Shown one piece after another: positions 51,374 through 61,168 of a stretch of 64,000 nt of DNA; position 1 is the stretch's first letter, and the number at the start of each line of letters is the position of its first letter. The notes below the pieces were generated by a model. It was not told where the DNA came from. It was given only the letters and a program-made list of their open reading frames with translations, and made no database searches. Source of the DNA: Siccirubricoccus phaeus (GTDB lineage Bacteria; Pseudomonadota; Alphaproteobacteria; Acetobacterales; Acetobacteraceae). The position numbers were made by a program, and so were the translations under genes. The stretch is from contig NZ_SRXO01000016.1 in assembly GCF_008360935.1 (NCBI RefSeq), forward strand, positions 83,550-147,549. The letters run 5' to 3'.

Positions 51374-52999
51374 ATGCCCGAAGCGCCCGATGCGGCGGCC
51401 GTCGCCGCCGTTCACACCACGGATGTGCTGGTCCTCGGCGCCGGTTCCGCCGGCTGCGTCATCGCCACCCGGCTTTCAGAGGACCCCGCCACCCAGGTCG
51501 CGCTGATCGAGGCCGGGCCGGCCGCCTGGACCGATCCCTGGATCCGCATCCCCGCCGGCTTCGCCCGGCTCTATGCCAGCGGCAAATATGATTGGCGCTT
51601 CCATACGGAGCCGGAGCCGGGCCTGGAGGGCCGTTCCATCCACTGGCCGCGCGGCAAGGTGGTGGGCGGCTCCGGCGCGGTGAACGGGCTGGTCTTCCTG
51701 CGCGGCTCGCCGCGCGATTATGACCGCTGGGCGCAGAGCGGCGCCCGCGGCTGGGCCTATGACGACGTGCTGCCTTTCTTCAAGCGGCTGGAGACCTGGT
51801 CCGGCGAGCCTTCCGAGGAGCGCGGCACGGATGGCCCGATCCATGCCGCCGAGGCGCGCCACACCTCCCGCGGCGCCGAGGCCTTCATCGCGGCGGCGCT
51901 GGCGATGGGGCACAAACGGGTCAAGGATTTCAACGGCGCCTGGCATGAGGGCGCCGGCCCGATGCAGATGAATGTCCGCCGCGGCTTACGCAGCCATTCC
52001 GGCGACATGTTCCTGCGCCCGGCGCGCCGCCGCCCCAACCTCCGCATCATGCCGGAGCGCGCCATCCTGCGCCTGCTCTTCGACGGCACGCGCTGCATCG
52101 GCGCCCTGGTACGCGGGCCGGCAGGGCCGGAGCGCTGGGAGGCGCGGCGCCAGGTGGTGCTGAGCGCCGGCACCATCGGCACGCCGCATATCCTGATGCT
52201 CTCCGGCATCGGCGACGGCGCGCATCTGCAGGAGCACGGCATTCCGGTGCGGGTGGCGAGCAAGGGCGTCGGGCAGAACCTGCAGGACCATTTCCTGCAG
52301 CGCATGCGCTACCGGGTGAAGCCCTGCGGCACGGTGAACGAGCTGGTCCGTGGCCCTGTCGGCAAGCTACGCATGGCGGCGCGCTACGCCTTCGACCGGC
52401 GCGGGCCGATGTCCATCGGCGCGGCGGAGGCCAACCTCTTCGCCCGGGTGCTGCCGGGGGCGGAGGAGCCGGACATGCAATACCTCTTCGTCAACTTCAC
52501 CGTCACCACCTATGACCAGGGGCCGGACCCCTGGCCCGGCTTCATGTTCAGCGCCTGCCAATGCCGCCCGGACAGCCGCGGGACGATCACGCTGCGCAGC
52601 CCGGACCCGGCGGACAAGCCGGTGATCCGCGCGAATTACCTGGAGGCGCCGCACGACCAGCACCTGATGGTGGAGGGGGTGAAATACGCCCGGAAGCTCG
52701 CCGTCCAGGCGCCGCTGGCGACGCTGATCGAGGAGGAGCTGACGCCCGGCGAGAAGGTGACCAGCGACGAAGCGATCCTGGCGCATATCCGCCGCGATGG
52801 CGGCACGGTGTACCACCCCTGCGGCACCGCCCGGATGGGCGAGGGTCCGCTGGCGCCGGTGGACAGCCGGCTGCGGCTGAAAGGCGTGGAGGGGCTGATG
52901 GTGGCGGATGCCAGCGTGATGCCGCTGGTGCCATCGTCCAATATCCAGCCGGCGGCGCTGATGATCGGGGAACGGGCGGCGGCCTTCCTGCGGGGTTGA
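51374..52999 (+). CDS. GMC-family FAD-dependent oxidoreductase
   Basis: 541 aa. FAD motif LGAGSAGCVIATRL (GxGxxG, 22-27), HWPRGKVVGGSGAVNGLVFLRG (GMC signature 1 region), GTIGTPHILMLSGIG (signature 2), and C-terminal YHPCGTARMG with catalytic His, SNIQPAALMIGER. Relatives oxidise choline, alcohols or polyethylene glycols; substrate here is not assignable. No signal peptide. Stands alone, followed by a hairpin repeat. Confidence 0.93.
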   Translation: MPEAPDAAAVAAVHTTDVLVLGAGSAGCVIATRLSEDPATQVALIEAGPAAWTDPWIRIPAGFARLYASGKYDWRFHTEPEPGLEGRSIHWPRGKVVGGSGAVNGLVFLRGSPRDYDRWAQSGARGWAYDDVLPFFKRLETWSGEPSEERGTDGPIHAAEARHTSRGAEAFIAAALAMGHKRVKDFNGAWHEGAGPMQMNVRRGLRSHSGDMFLRPARRRPNLRIMPERAILRLLFDGTRCIGALVRGPAGPERWEARRQVVLSAGTIGTPHILMLSGIGDGAHLQEHGIPVRVASKGVGQNLQDHFLQRMRYRVKPCGTVNELVRGPVGKLRMAARYAFDRRGPMSIGAAEANLFARVLPGAEEPDMQYLFVNFTVTTYDQGPDPWPGFMFSACQCRPDSRGTITLRSPDPADKPVIRANYLEAPHDQHLMVEGVKYARKLAVQAPLATLIEEELTPGEKVTSDEAILAHIRRDGGTVYHPCGTARMGEGPLAPVDSRLRLKGVEGLMVADASVMPLVPSSNIQPAALMIGERAAAFLRG

Positions 53000-53156
53000 G
53001 GGAGGGCTTTGCCCTCCCTCAAACTCCCACCCACCAAAGGCCGAAGGGTCTTTGGAAACCGTGAGTCTTAGGCGCGACGGTCGAGACGCAAAACTCCAGG
53101 GTTCCAAGGGCCTTTCGGCCCTTGGCAGGGAGAGTTTGAGAGGGGCAGAGCCCCTC
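52998..53156. repeat. Composite hairpin repeat between convergent genes
   Basis: Begins GAGGGAGGGCTTTGCCCTCCCTC (12-nt arms; GAGGGAGGGC/GCCCTCCCTC), then CCAAAGGCCGAAGGGTCTTTGG, AACCGTGAGT, GTTCCAAGGGCCTTTCGGCCCTTGG and GAGAGGGGCAGAGCCCCTCTC. Order resembles 29104-29284 and 61005-61160. Confidence 0.65.
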
Positions 53157-54047
53157 TCAACGCCGCACTTCGGCCCCGGCCCACCTCTCCATCACCCGCA
53201 CCAGCCGCGAGACGTCAGCCCCCGCCCCTTCCTCGATCAGCCCCAGCCGCCACATCCGCGCCGCCTGTTCCAGCACCCATACGGGCACGCCCAGCGCCTG
53301 CGCCTCTGCCACGCCCAGCCCTACATCCTTGTCCAGGATCGGCATGGTCGCGCCGAAGCGGAATTCGCCGGAGAGGATCGTCTCCATGACCTTCTCGCTG
53401 ACCATGGAGCGCCCGGTGCCGGCATTCAGCATCTCCAGCATCGTGCCCGCATCCAGCCCGGCCTTGGCGCCCATCACCATCGCTTCACACGTCGAGGCGA
53501 AATTGGCGGCGAAGACCAGGTTGTTCACCAGCTTCATCACCTGCGCCTGGCCCGGCGTCTCGCCCAGCACGAAGACCCGCGCGCCGATGCGGAGCTGCCA
53601 GGGCCTGAGTGCCGCCACCGCCTCCGGCGCGCCCGCCGCCAGCATCGCCAGCGTTCCCGCCCGCGCCCCGGCCGGCCCGCCGCTGATCGGCGCATCCACC
53701 ATGGCGATGCCGGCAGCGGCCATGCGCGTAGCGATCGCCTCGATCGCCGGGCGGCCGATGGTGGACATCTCGGCATAGAGCTTCACCGCGGCGCCGCCCG
53801 CCACCTCCACCGACACGGCCTCGCTCACCTTGCCGCTCGGCAGGCAGGCGAAGACAATCTCCGCCGCATCGGCCACGGCGCGGGCCGAAGGGTGCGCGGT
53901 GGCGCCGCGCTCCGCGAAGGGCGCCATGCCCTCCGGCCGCGGATCGAAGACATGCAGCGCGACATCCGGGCCGAACAGTCGCTCCGCCATGGGCGCGCCC
54001 ATCTGGCCGAGGCCGATGAAGCCGATGCGTGTCAGGTTGGTGCTCAT
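53157..54047 (-). CDS. NAD(P)-dependent beta-hydroxyacid dehydrogenase (3-hydroxyisobutyrate dehydrogenase family)
   Basis: 296 aa. N-terminal IGFIGLGQMGAPMAERL (GxGxxG 12-17), FACLPSGKV, VDAPISGGPAGARAGTLAM substrate motif, and catalytic Lys in QVMKLVNNLVFA. Relatives act on 3-hydroxyisobutyrate, tartronate semialdehyde or D-glycerate-type acids. ATG 54047 overlaps the SDR gene stop (ATGA), so both are one operon. Confidence 0.92.
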   Translation of the reverse strand: MSTNLTRIGFIGLGQMGAPMAERLFGPDVALHVFDPRPEGMAPFAERGATAHPSARAVADAAEIVFACLPSGKVSEAVSVEVAGGAAVKLYAEMSTIGRPAIEAIATRMAAAGIAMVDAPISGGPAGARAGTLAMLAAGAPEAVAALRPWQLRIGARVFVLGETPGQAQVMKLVNNLVFAANFASTCEAMVMGAKAGLDAGTMLEMLNAGTGRSMVSEKVMETILSGEFRFGATMPILDKDVGLGVAEAQALGVPVWVLEQAARMWRLGLIEEGAGADVSRLVRVMERWAGAEVRR

Positions 54048-54799
54048 GCCGCCAGGGTCCCACTATCCACCGGCAGGATGGTGCCGGTCACGATGCGCGC
54101 CTCGTCGCTGGCGAGGTAAAGCGCGGCCTGCGCCATGTCCATCGGCTCCCCGAGGCCGAGCAGATGGCTGTCGGCCACCTTCTGGATGCCGCTATTGCCG
54201 GCCAGCAGCCGCTGCACCCTTTCGGTCATCGTCACCGAGGGGGCGAGGGCGTTCACCCGCACGCCCTGCCGCCCGAATTCGACGGCGAGGGAGCGGGTCA
54301 GCGCCGCGATGCCGCCCTTGGCCGCGGTGTAGCAGTCCCGCCCCTCGAACCCCATCAGCGCCACCACCGAGCTCATGTTGATGACCGAGCCGCCGCCCGA
54401 CTTGATGATCTCCGGAATGCCGAAGCGGCAGCCGAGGAAGGTGCCGTAGAGATCGAGGGTGATGGCCCGCCAGAATTCCTCGAGCGGCGCATCGACGACG
54501 CTGCCATCCAGCGGCGTCGAGCCGCCGGCATTGTTGTGCAGCACATGCAGCCCGCCCCAGTGCTGCACCGCCTGGCGGATGCTCGCCTCCACGCTCTCAG
54601 GCTCGCGCACATCGGTGGCGATGGCGATGGCCTGGCCGCCGGCGGCCGTGATGCGATGTGCCGTCTCCTCGCCACGCGCGGCATCGTATTCGGCGATGGT
54701 GATGCGGGCGCCCTCGCGGGCGAAGAGCTCGGCGGTGGCGCGGCCGATGCCGCTGCCCGCGCCGGTGATGTAGGCCACCTTGCCGGCCAGCCTGGCCAT
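54044..54799 (-). CDS. SDR-family oxidoreductase
   Basis: 251 aa. TGAGSGIG cofactor loop (about 12-19), NNAGGSTP, Ser in NMSSVVALMG, YTAAKGGIAALT active site and C-terminal VTGTILPVDSGTLA. First gene of a two-gene unit with the beta-hydroxyacid dehydrogenase. ATG 54799 is preceded by GGGAGGGACGCAGC. Substrate unknown. Confidence 0.92.
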   Translation of the reverse strand: MARLAGKVAYITGAGSGIGRATAELFAREGARITIAEYDAARGEETAHRITAAGGQAIAIATDVREPESVEASIRQAVQHWGGLHVLHNNAGGSTPLDGSVVDAPLEEFWRAITLDLYGTFLGCRFGIPEIIKSGGGSVINMSSVVALMGFEGRDCYTAAKGGIAALTRSLAVEFGRQGVRVNALAPSVTMTERVQRLLAGNSGIQKVADSHLLGLGEPMDMAQAALYLASDEARIVTGTILPVDSGTLAA

Positions 54800-54888
54800 G
54801 CTGCGTCCCTCCCATGCTTGGTTGGGCGCATCATGGCAGCTTCCCGCGCCATCCGACCAGGGCCTTCGGCTCACACGCCGGAACCGGC

Positions 54889-55001
54889 GCTGCCTGTTGC
54901 CTGCCGCGGCTTTGGCGCGGCAGGCTGTGCGAGGCGCCGATCGGGAGGGACTCCGGGGTCCCCATGGAGCCGCGCAGCGGCTTCATGGGGAAAAAATCTA
55001 G
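54889..55001. repeat. Composite intergenic repeat (efp type), copy C; supplies the hrcA stop codon
   Basis: Third copy of the element at 7064-7170 and 8525-8625. CTGCCTGTTGCC, CTGCCGCGGCTTTGGCGCGGCAGGCTGTGCGAGG region, GGGAGGGACTCCGGGGTCCCC, GCCGCGCAGCGGCTTCATGGGG, then A6 and TCTAGC. The hrcA TAG (54998-55000 on the minus strand) lies in its TCTAGC end. Confidence 0.7.
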
Positions 55002-56083
55002 CCCAGCAGCCGCCCGATCACCCGCGCGGTGTAATCCACTACCGGAATCACCCGCCCGTAATTGATCCGCGTCGGCCCGATCACGCCGATGGCGCCGACG
55101 ATCCGCTCCTGCCCGTTGCGGAAGGGCGCCACCACCATGGAGAGGCCCGCGGTGTTGAACAGCCCGCTCTCCGCCCCGATGAAGATCTGCACGCCCTGGC
55201 CGCGCTGCGCCAGCTCCAGCAGCCGCAGCACCGTCTCCTGCGCCTCCAGCCGCTCGAACAGCGCCTGGATCTCCTGCACCCGGGCGAGCTGGTCCAGGTT
55301 TTCCAGCAGCCTTGCCTGACCGCGCACGATCAGGCTGCCGCCGCCGCCGCCGGACCAGGTGGCGAGGCCGCTTTCCACCACTTGCGTCGTCAGCGCATCC
55401 AGCGCCGTGCGGTTGGCGGCGATGTCCTCGCTCACCTTGCTCCGCGCCTCGTCCAGGCTGCGGCCATGAAGCTGGGCGTTCAGATAGTTGCTGGCCTGGG
55501 CCAGGGCGCTGGGCGGCAGGCCGGCCGGCACCTCGATGACCCGGTTCTCCACCTGGCCATCGGCGCCCACCAGCACCACCAGCGCCCGCCCCGGGCCGAG
55601 CGCCACGAATTCGATGTGCCGGATCGCACCCTCGCTCTTCGGCGCCACCACCAGCCCGGCCGCTCCGGCCAGGCCGGACAGCATCTGCCCTGCCTCCGCC
55701 AGCGTGTCCTGCAGGGAGCGGCCGGAGGCGGCGCAGCGCGCGGCGATGTCGCTCCGCTCCTGCTCGCCGAGATCGCCGAATTCCAGCAGCCCGTCCACGA
55801 ACAGCCGGAGGCCCCGCTCCGTCGGCAGCCGTCCCGCGGAGGTGTGCGGCGCGTAGAGGAAGCCCGCCTCCTCCAGATCGGCCATAACGTTGCGGATGGA
55901 GGCGGGAGAGAGGCCGAGGGGCAGGCGGCGGGACAGGGTGCGGCTGCCCACCGGCTCCCCGGTCATGACGTAGATTTCCACCAGCTCGCGCAGGATGGCT
56001 GCGCTGCGATTGTCCAGCCCGGCGACGGAAGCGCCGGCGGCCCCACCCGGCGGCGGAGCTATCGGCACCTTCGGCGGATACAT
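54998..56083 (-). CDS. hrcA: Heat-inducible transcription repressor HrcA
   Basis: 361 aa. N-terminal winged-helix: LDNRSAAILRELVEIYVMTGEPVGSRTLSRRL, ASIRNVMADLEEAGFLYAPHTSAGRLPTERGLRLFVDGL are the characteristic HrcA blocks (landmarks GEPVGSRTLS, IRNVMADLE, PHTSAGRLPTE), with the C-terminal PTRINYGRVIPVVDYTARV. HrcA represses groESL/dnaK operons through the CIRCE operator; no CIRCE was seen in this window. ATG 56083 selected after GGTG; the preceding segment is promoter DNA. It terminates inside a dispersed repeat. Confidence 0.95.
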   Translation of the reverse strand: MYPPKVPIAPPPGGAAGASVAGLDNRSAAILRELVEIYVMTGEPVGSRTLSRRLPLGLSPASIRNVMADLEEAGFLYAPHTSAGRLPTERGLRLFVDGLLEFGDLGEQERSDIAARCAASGRSLQDTLAEAGQMLSGLAGAAGLVVAPKSEGAIRHIEFVALGPGRALVVLVGADGQVENRVIEVPAGLPPSALAQASNYLNAQLHGRSLDEARSKVSEDIAANRTALDALTTQVVESGLATWSGGGGGSLIVRGQARLLENLDQLARVQEIQALFERLEAQETVLRLLELAQRGQGVQIFIGAESGLFNTAGLSMVVAPFRNGQERIVGAIGVIGPTRINYGRVIPVVDYTARVIGRLLG

Positions 56084-56126
56084 CGGCGGTGACACCCCCT
56101 TCTTTGGACTCTTTGGACCACCTGAA

Positions 56127-56155
56127 AGGCTAGGAAGGGCAACCAGCGGCGTCAA
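56127..56155 (-). promoter_or_regulatory. Candidate sigma-70-type promoter for hrcA
   Basis: On the minus strand TTGACG (56155-56150) and TAGCCT (56132-56127) are separated by 17 nt, the optimal spacing. A transcript would start near 56120 and give a leader of about 35-40 nt before ATG 56083. A direct repeat CTTTGGA lies just downstream. Prediction by eye only. Confidence 0.4.
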
Positions 56156-56248
56156 CCATGCCCCGGGGACCGGGGATTTCAAGGGGCCCTCCGGCCGGCC
56201 GGGCAAGTCCCCCTCGGCAACCCGGCCCGGCCCTGCTAGACGCCCCCG

Positions 56249-57802
56249 ATGCTCAGGGGCGTCCTCACCGTCGGCGGCTGGACCATGGTCAGCCGCATTC
56301 TCGGCTTCGCGCGGGACATGCTGATCGCCGCCACCTTGGGCGCCGGCCCGCTCGCCGATGCCTTCTTCGTCGCCCTCAAGCTGCCCAACCTGTTTCGCCG
56401 GCTATTCGGCGAGGGTGCCTTCAACGCCGCCTTCGTTCCCGCCTTCGCCGGCACCCTGGCGGTGCAGGGCCCCCATATCGCGCGGCAATTGGCGGAGCGC
56501 ATGGCCGCGCTGCTGACGCTCTGGCTCAGCCTGCTGGTGGTGCTCGGCCTGGTCTTTATGCCGCAGCTCATGCAGGTGCTGGCCCCCGGCTTTACCGAAG
56601 ACAGGCTGAAATTCGCCCTGGCGGTGGAGCTGACGCGGATCACCTTTCCGTATCTGCTGCTGATCTGCCTGACCGCCCTGGTCTCCGGCGTGCTGAACGG
56701 GCTGGACCGTTTCGCCGCCGCCGCGGCGGCGCCGGTCTTCTTCAACCTGCTGTCCATGGCGGCGCTGCTGGTCCTCACGCCCTATGTGGCGACGCCGGCC
56801 CATGCGCTGGCCTGGGGCGTGACGGCCTCCGGCGCGGTGCAGCTTGGCCTCGTGCTCTGGGCCTCGGCGCGGGCCGGCATGGCGCTGAACATCCTCCGCC
56901 CGCCCGCCCTGGCGCCGGAGGTGCGGCAGATCCTGCGGCGGATGATCCCGGGCGTGCTCGGCGCCGGCGTCACCCAGCTCAACCTGGCGATCGACGTCAT
57001 CATCGCCTCCTTCCTGCCGGCCGGCGCCGTTTCCTTCCTCTATTACGCGGACCGGGTGGGGCAGCTACCGCTCGGCGTCATCGGCGCGGCGGTGGGCACG
57101 GCCATGCTGCCGCTGCTCTCCCGCCAGGTCCGCGCCGGGGAGAGCCTGTCCGCCCACCGCACCATGAACCGCGCGGTGGAGATGGCGCTGCTGCTTTGCC
57201 TGCCCGCTGCGGTGGCGCAGGCCGCGGCGGCGTACCCCATCGTCCATGTGCTGTTCGAGCGGGGGCAATTCGGCCCTGCCGCCGCCGATGCCACCGCCGC
57301 GGCGCTGGCCGCCTATGCGCTCGGCCTGCCGGCCTATGTGCTGGTGAAGATCTTCGCCCCCGGCTTCTTCGCCCGGGGCGATACGGCGACGCCGGTGAAG
57401 GTCGGCCTTTTCGCCGTGGCGCTGAACCTCGCGCTCAACCTGCTGCTGACGCACTGGCTGGCGCATATCGGCGTAGCGCTGGCCACCGCGCTGTCCGCCT
57501 GGGCGAATGCCGCGACGCTGGGCTGGCTGCTGTGGCGGCGCGGGCAATTCCTGGCGGATCGCCGGCTGCGGGCGCGCGCGCCGCGGCTGCTGCTGGCCTC
57601 GCTGCTGATGGGGGTGGTGCTGGCCGGCCTGGCCGAGGCGCTGTTCCCCGCGCCGCATGCCTGGCGCTACCTGGCGCTGGCGGTGCTGGTGGGCGCCGGC
57701 GCCGCCGCCTATTTCGCCGCCGCCTTCGCGCTGCGGGCGCTGGAATGGCAGGAGCTGCTGGCCCTGCTGCGCCGCCGCCGGCGGCGGGCCAGGCCGGCCT
57801 GA
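56249..57802 (+). CDS. murJ: Lipid II flippase MurJ (MviN)
   Basis: 517 aa, about fourteen membrane helices. Landmarks: [55 protein letters not shown] region (fragments [29 protein letters not shown]), APGF(TEDR), and [16 protein letters not shown]; these are diagnostic. MurJ flips lipid II across the inner membrane for peptidoglycan synthesis. Upstream neighbour hrcA is divergent. Followed at 74 bp by trpS on the same strand. Confidence 0.97.
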   Translation: MLRGVLTVGGWTMVSRILGFARDMLIAATLGAGPLADAFFVALKLPNLFRRLFGEGAFNAAFVPAFAGTLAVQGPHIARQLAERMAALLTLWLSLLVVLGLVFMPQLMQVLAPGFTEDRLKFALAVELTRITFPYLLLICLTALVSGVLNGLDRFAAAAAAPVFFNLLSMAALLVLTPYVATPAHALAWGVTASGAVQLGLVLWASARAGMALNILRPPALAPEVRQILRRMIPGVLGAGVTQLNLAIDVIIASFLPAGAVSFLYYADRVGQLPLGVIGAAVGTAMLPLLSRQVRAGESLSAHRTMNRAVEMALLLCLPAAVAQAAAAYPIVHVLFERGQFGPAAADATAAALAAYALGLPAYVLVKIFAPGFFARGDTATPVKVGLFAVALNLALNLLLTHWLAHIGVALATALSAWANAATLGWLLWRRGQFLADRRLRARAPRLLLASLLMGVVLAGLAEALFPAPHAWRYLALAVLVGAGAAAYFAAAFALRALEWQELLALLRRRRRRARPA

Positions 57803-57875
57803 GCGCGGCGGCTTGACCTGCGGGCCCGGAAGCGGGACATCCCCGCACCCTCACAACTGGATGGTCTCCACCCCC

Positions 57876-58877
57876 ATGCAGCGCGTCTTCTCCGGCATCC
57901 AGCCCTCGGGCATCCCGACCCTCGGCAACTACCTCGGCGCCATCCGCAATTGGGTGCCGCTGCAGGAGACGCATGACGCGATCTATTGCGTGGTCGATCT
58001 CCACGCCATCACCGTGTGGCAGGAGCCGAAGCAGCTCGCCGCCCAGACGCGGGAGATGGCGGCGGCGCTGATCGCCTGCGGGCTCGATCCGCAGCGCTGC
58101 ATCCTCTTCGTGCAGAGCCATGTGCTGGCGCATGCCCGCCTCGCCTGGATCTTCAATTGCGTCGCCCGGCTCGGCTGGCTGAACCGGATGACGCAGTTCA
58201 AGGACAAGGCGGGGAAGGACCGGGAGGCGGCGAGCGCCGGCCTCTACGTCTACCCGAACCTGATGGCGGCCGACATCCTGGCCTACAAGGCGACGCTGGT
58301 GCCCGTGGGCGACGACCAGAAGCAGCATCTGGAACTCGCCAACGACATCGCCGAGAAGTTCAACCACGATTACGGCGTGCCCGGCTTCTTCCCGCGGATC
58401 GAGCCGCTGATCCAGGGCGTGGCGGCGCGGGTGATGAGCCTGCGCGACGGCACCAAGAAGATGTCGAAGTCGGATCCCTCCGACCAGTCGCGCATCAACC
58501 TGACGGACGACGCCGATACCATTGCGCTGAAGATCCGCCGGGCGAAGACCGATCCGGAGCCGCTGCCCGAGCAGGTGAACGGGCTGGAGGCGCGGCCGGA
58601 GGCGCGGAACCTGGTGGGCATCCTGGCCGCGGTGACGAACAGCCTGCCGGAGAACGTGCTGCGGGAGCATGGCGGCAAGGGCTTCGGCGCCTTCAAGGAA
58701 GTGCTGTGCGAGGCGCTGGTGGCGCATCTCTCGCCCATCCAGGCGGAGATGTCGCGGCTGCTGAGCGATCCGGCGGCGCTGGAAGGCGCGCTGCGGCTGG
58801 GGGCGGAGCGGGCGGCGGCGATCGCCACGCCGATCGTCGAGGAGGTGGAGCGCGTGGTGGGGTTCCTGCCGCGCTGA
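57876..58877 (+). CDS. trpS: Tryptophanyl-tRNA synthetase
   Basis: 333 aa. Class I synthetase: N-terminal [23 protein letters not shown] with the HIGH-type [68 protein letters not shown] and [13 protein letters not shown] 57876 is used because family members begin at MxRVFSG; ATG 57861 five codons earlier is in frame and cannot be excluded. Length normal. Confidence 0.95.
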   Translation: MQRVFSGIQPSGIPTLGNYLGAIRNWVPLQETHDAIYCVVDLHAITVWQEPKQLAAQTREMAAALIACGLDPQRCILFVQSHVLAHARLAWIFNCVARLGWLNRMTQFKDKAGKDREAASAGLYVYPNLMAADILAYKATLVPVGDDQKQHLELANDIAEKFNHDYGVPGFFPRIEPLIQGVAARVMSLRDGTKKMSKSDPSDQSRINLTDDADTIALKIRRAKTDPEPLPEQVNGLEARPEARNLVGILAAVTNSLPENVLREHGGKGFGAFKEVLCEALVAHLSPIQAEMSRLLSDPAALEGALRLGAERAAAIATPIVEEVERVVGFLPR

Positions 58878-58960
58878 GCGGCCGGGCCGATTCACCTTGC
58901 GTCCCGGCCGCTGCCGCTGTAGCATTACCGCATCGTCATTCTAGGCCAAGGAGGGTGGAT

Positions 58961-59071
58961 ATGCGCGCACCGCGCCTGCTGAACACGCACGCACCCTCCC
59001 GGCGCGACCGCGCCGCGGCGATCCATGGCCATGCCGCGCATGGCCATCCACGCCACGGCCTGGGTCGTTAG
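58961..59071 (+). CDS. Short His-rich ORF, possible leader peptide
   Basis: 36 codons starting MRAPRLLNTHAPSRRDRA and ending HGLGR, with six His (IHGHAAHGHPRHG). It has the best Shine-Dalgarno in the region (AAGGAGGGTGG just before ATG 58961). A stem-loop (59071-59099, arms GGTCGC..GGCC and GGCC..GCGACC around TGA) starts at its stop. Located in the 322-bp gap between trpS and an ABC exporter. Resembles a leader-peptide/attenuator arrangement, or a very small His-rich metal-binding protein. No homologue recognised. Confidence 0.4.
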   Translation: MRAPRLLNTHAPSRRDRAAAIHGHAAHGHPRHGLGR

Positions 59072-59199
59072 GTCGCGCCCGGCCTGAGGGCCGGCGACCT
59101 TCGCGCATCGTCTCATCCGGAGCTTCGCCTGGCGCGGCCGCGTCGCCGCGCCTGTGGCGTCGCGTCCCCAGCTCAGGCCGCCGCGACGGGTGGCCGGGG

Positions 59200-61003
59200 A
59201 TGTTTCTCGTGACCACGGCAACCGATAAGCGCCCGGACCCTTTCCGGGCCGTGCTTTCCTTCCTGTGGCAGCATTGGCGCCGCCACCCATGGCTGCTCGC
59301 CGCCGCCATGGCGGGCATGCTCGTCGCCACCGCCGCCGATATCCTCGTGCCAGTCTTCGCCGGCGCGCTGGTGGAGGCGCTGGCCCGGGCGGGCGAGACC
59401 GGGCGCGAGGCGGCGCTCGCCGCGGCGCTGCGCGCGCTGCTGGCGCTCACCGGCCTCGGGCTGCTGGTGCTGGCCGGGCGGCTGGCGGGCATCCTCGGCG
59501 TCATCGCCCTCACGCTCCGCGGCATGCAGGCGGCGGGGGCGGAGGCTTTCCACCGCGTCCAGCGCTTCTCCGCCGAATGGCACGCCAATGCCTTCGCCGG
59601 CGCCACGGTGCGCCGGATCAGCCGCGGCATGTGGGCGATCGATCTGCTGAACGACACGCTGCTGATCGCCCTGCTGCCCTCCGCCGTGGTGCTGCTCGGC
59701 GCCACGCTGCTGCTCGGCTGGCGCTGGCCGCTGATGGGCGCGCTGGTGGCGCTGGGCGGCCTTGCCTATGTCGCGCTCACCCTCGGCCTCGCCTTGCGCT
59801 GGGTGGCGCCGGCGGCGCGGCTTTCCAATGGCTGGGACACCAGGCTCGGCGGCGCCATGGCGGATGCGGTGGGCGCCAATGCCGTGGTGAAGGCTTTCGG
59901 CGCGGAGGCGCGGGAGGATGCGCGGCTCGGCGCCATCCTGGAGAAATGGCACCGCCGCACCCGCCGCTCCTGGCATCGCGGCACGGCGTCGGAGGCGCTG
60001 CTGATTTCCGCCCTGCTGCTGCTGCGCATCGCCGTCCTCGGCACCGCGCTGTGGCTGTGGTGGCGGGCGGAGGCGAGCGCCGGCGACCTTGCCACGGTGC
60101 TGACCATGTTCTTCATGGTGCAGGGCTATCTGCGCGATGTCGGCTACCACATCAGCAACCTCCAGCGCGGGGTGAACGAGATGGAGGAGCTGGTGGCGCT
60201 GCAGGCGACGCCGCTCGGCATCGCCGACCGGCCGGATGCGAGGCCGCTGCAGGTGACCCAGGGCGCCATCGCCTTCGAGCAGGTGAGTTTCCGCTACGGC
60301 GGCCACCCGACGCCGCTCTACCGCGACCTCAGCCTCACGATCCGGGCGGGGGAGAGCGTCGGGCTGGTCGGGCCTTCCGGCTCCGGCAAGACCACGCTGG
60401 TGAAGCTGATCCAGCGCCTGCACGACGTGACGGAGGGTCGCATCACCATCGACGGGCAGGATGCGCCTGGCCAGCCAGGCCTCGCTGCGGCGGCAGATCG
60501 CGACCGTGCAGCAGGAGCCGGTGCTGTTCCACCGCTCCATCGCGGAGAACATCGCCTATGCGCGGCCGGGGGCGACCATGGCCGAGATCCGCCACGCCGC
60601 GGCGCTGGCCAATGCGGACGGGTTCATCGCCCGGCTGCCGCAGGGCTACGCTACCTTGGTAGGGGAGCGCGGGGTGAAGCTTTCGGGCGGGGAGCGGCAG
60701 CGCGTGGCGCTGGCCCGCGCCTTCCTGGCCGATGCGCCGATCCTCATCCTGGACGAGGCGACCTCGGCGCTGGATTCCGAGAGCGAGGCGGCGATCCAGG
60801 AGGCGATGGGGCGGCTGCTGCAGGGGCGCACCGCCATCGTCATCGCCCATAGGCTGTCCACGGTGCGGGCACTGGACCGGATCCTGGTGTTCGACCGCGG
60901 GGAGGTGGTGGAGGAGGGGACGCATGCGGCGCTGGTGCAGCGCCCCGGCGGGCTCTACCGGCGGCTGTTCGAGCGGCAGGCGTTGGAACTGGCGGCGGGT
61001 TGA
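59200..61003 (+). pseudogene. ABC exporter (ABC_membrane plus NBD), split by a frameshift
   Basis: From 59200 to about 60461 the first frame encodes six membrane helices and the start of an NBD with Walker A GPSGSGKTTLVKLIQRL. At RITIDGQD the frame becomes nonsense, while frame +1 resumes at 60461 with [19 protein letters not shown] (Q-loop), signature [15 protein letters not shown], Walker [15 protein letters not shown] and H-loop AHRLSTV, ending at 61003. Joined, they give about 600 aa, normal for a homodimeric ABCB-type exporter. A 2-nt deletion (or 1-nt insertion) at 60461-60468 explains it. True decay, sequencing error, or two polypeptides are all possible. Confidence 0.8.
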
Positions 61004-61004
61004 G

Positions 61005-61165
61005 AGGGGCGTCGCGGCAGTGCCGCGACCCCCTCTCAAACTCTCCCCGCCAAAGGCCGAAGGGTCTTTGGCAACCTCGAGTCCCGGACCCGTCGGTCGC
61101 AGCGCGGCCCTCCGGCCCTTGGCGGGTTTGGGGGTTGCAGCACAGCGGCAACCAGAGCCCTCCCC
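61005..61165. repeat. Composite hairpin repeat between convergent genes
   Basis: GAGAGGGGCGTCGCGGCAGTGCCGCGACCCCCTCTC begins it as one large hairpin (arms GAGAGGGG.GTCGCGGCA / TGCCGCGAC.CCCTCTC), then CCAAAGGCCGAAGGGTCTTTGG, AACCTCGAGT, GGCCCTCCGGCCC and GGTTGCAGCACAGCGGCAACC. Same order as 52998-53156. Confidence 0.6.
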
Positions 61166-61168
61166 CGA

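Noticed and set aside
56084..56248. CIRCE operator near hrcA
   Set aside because: Looked for TTAGCACTC-N9-GAGTGCTAA; only a CTTTGGA direct repeat and a sigma-70-like promoter were seen.
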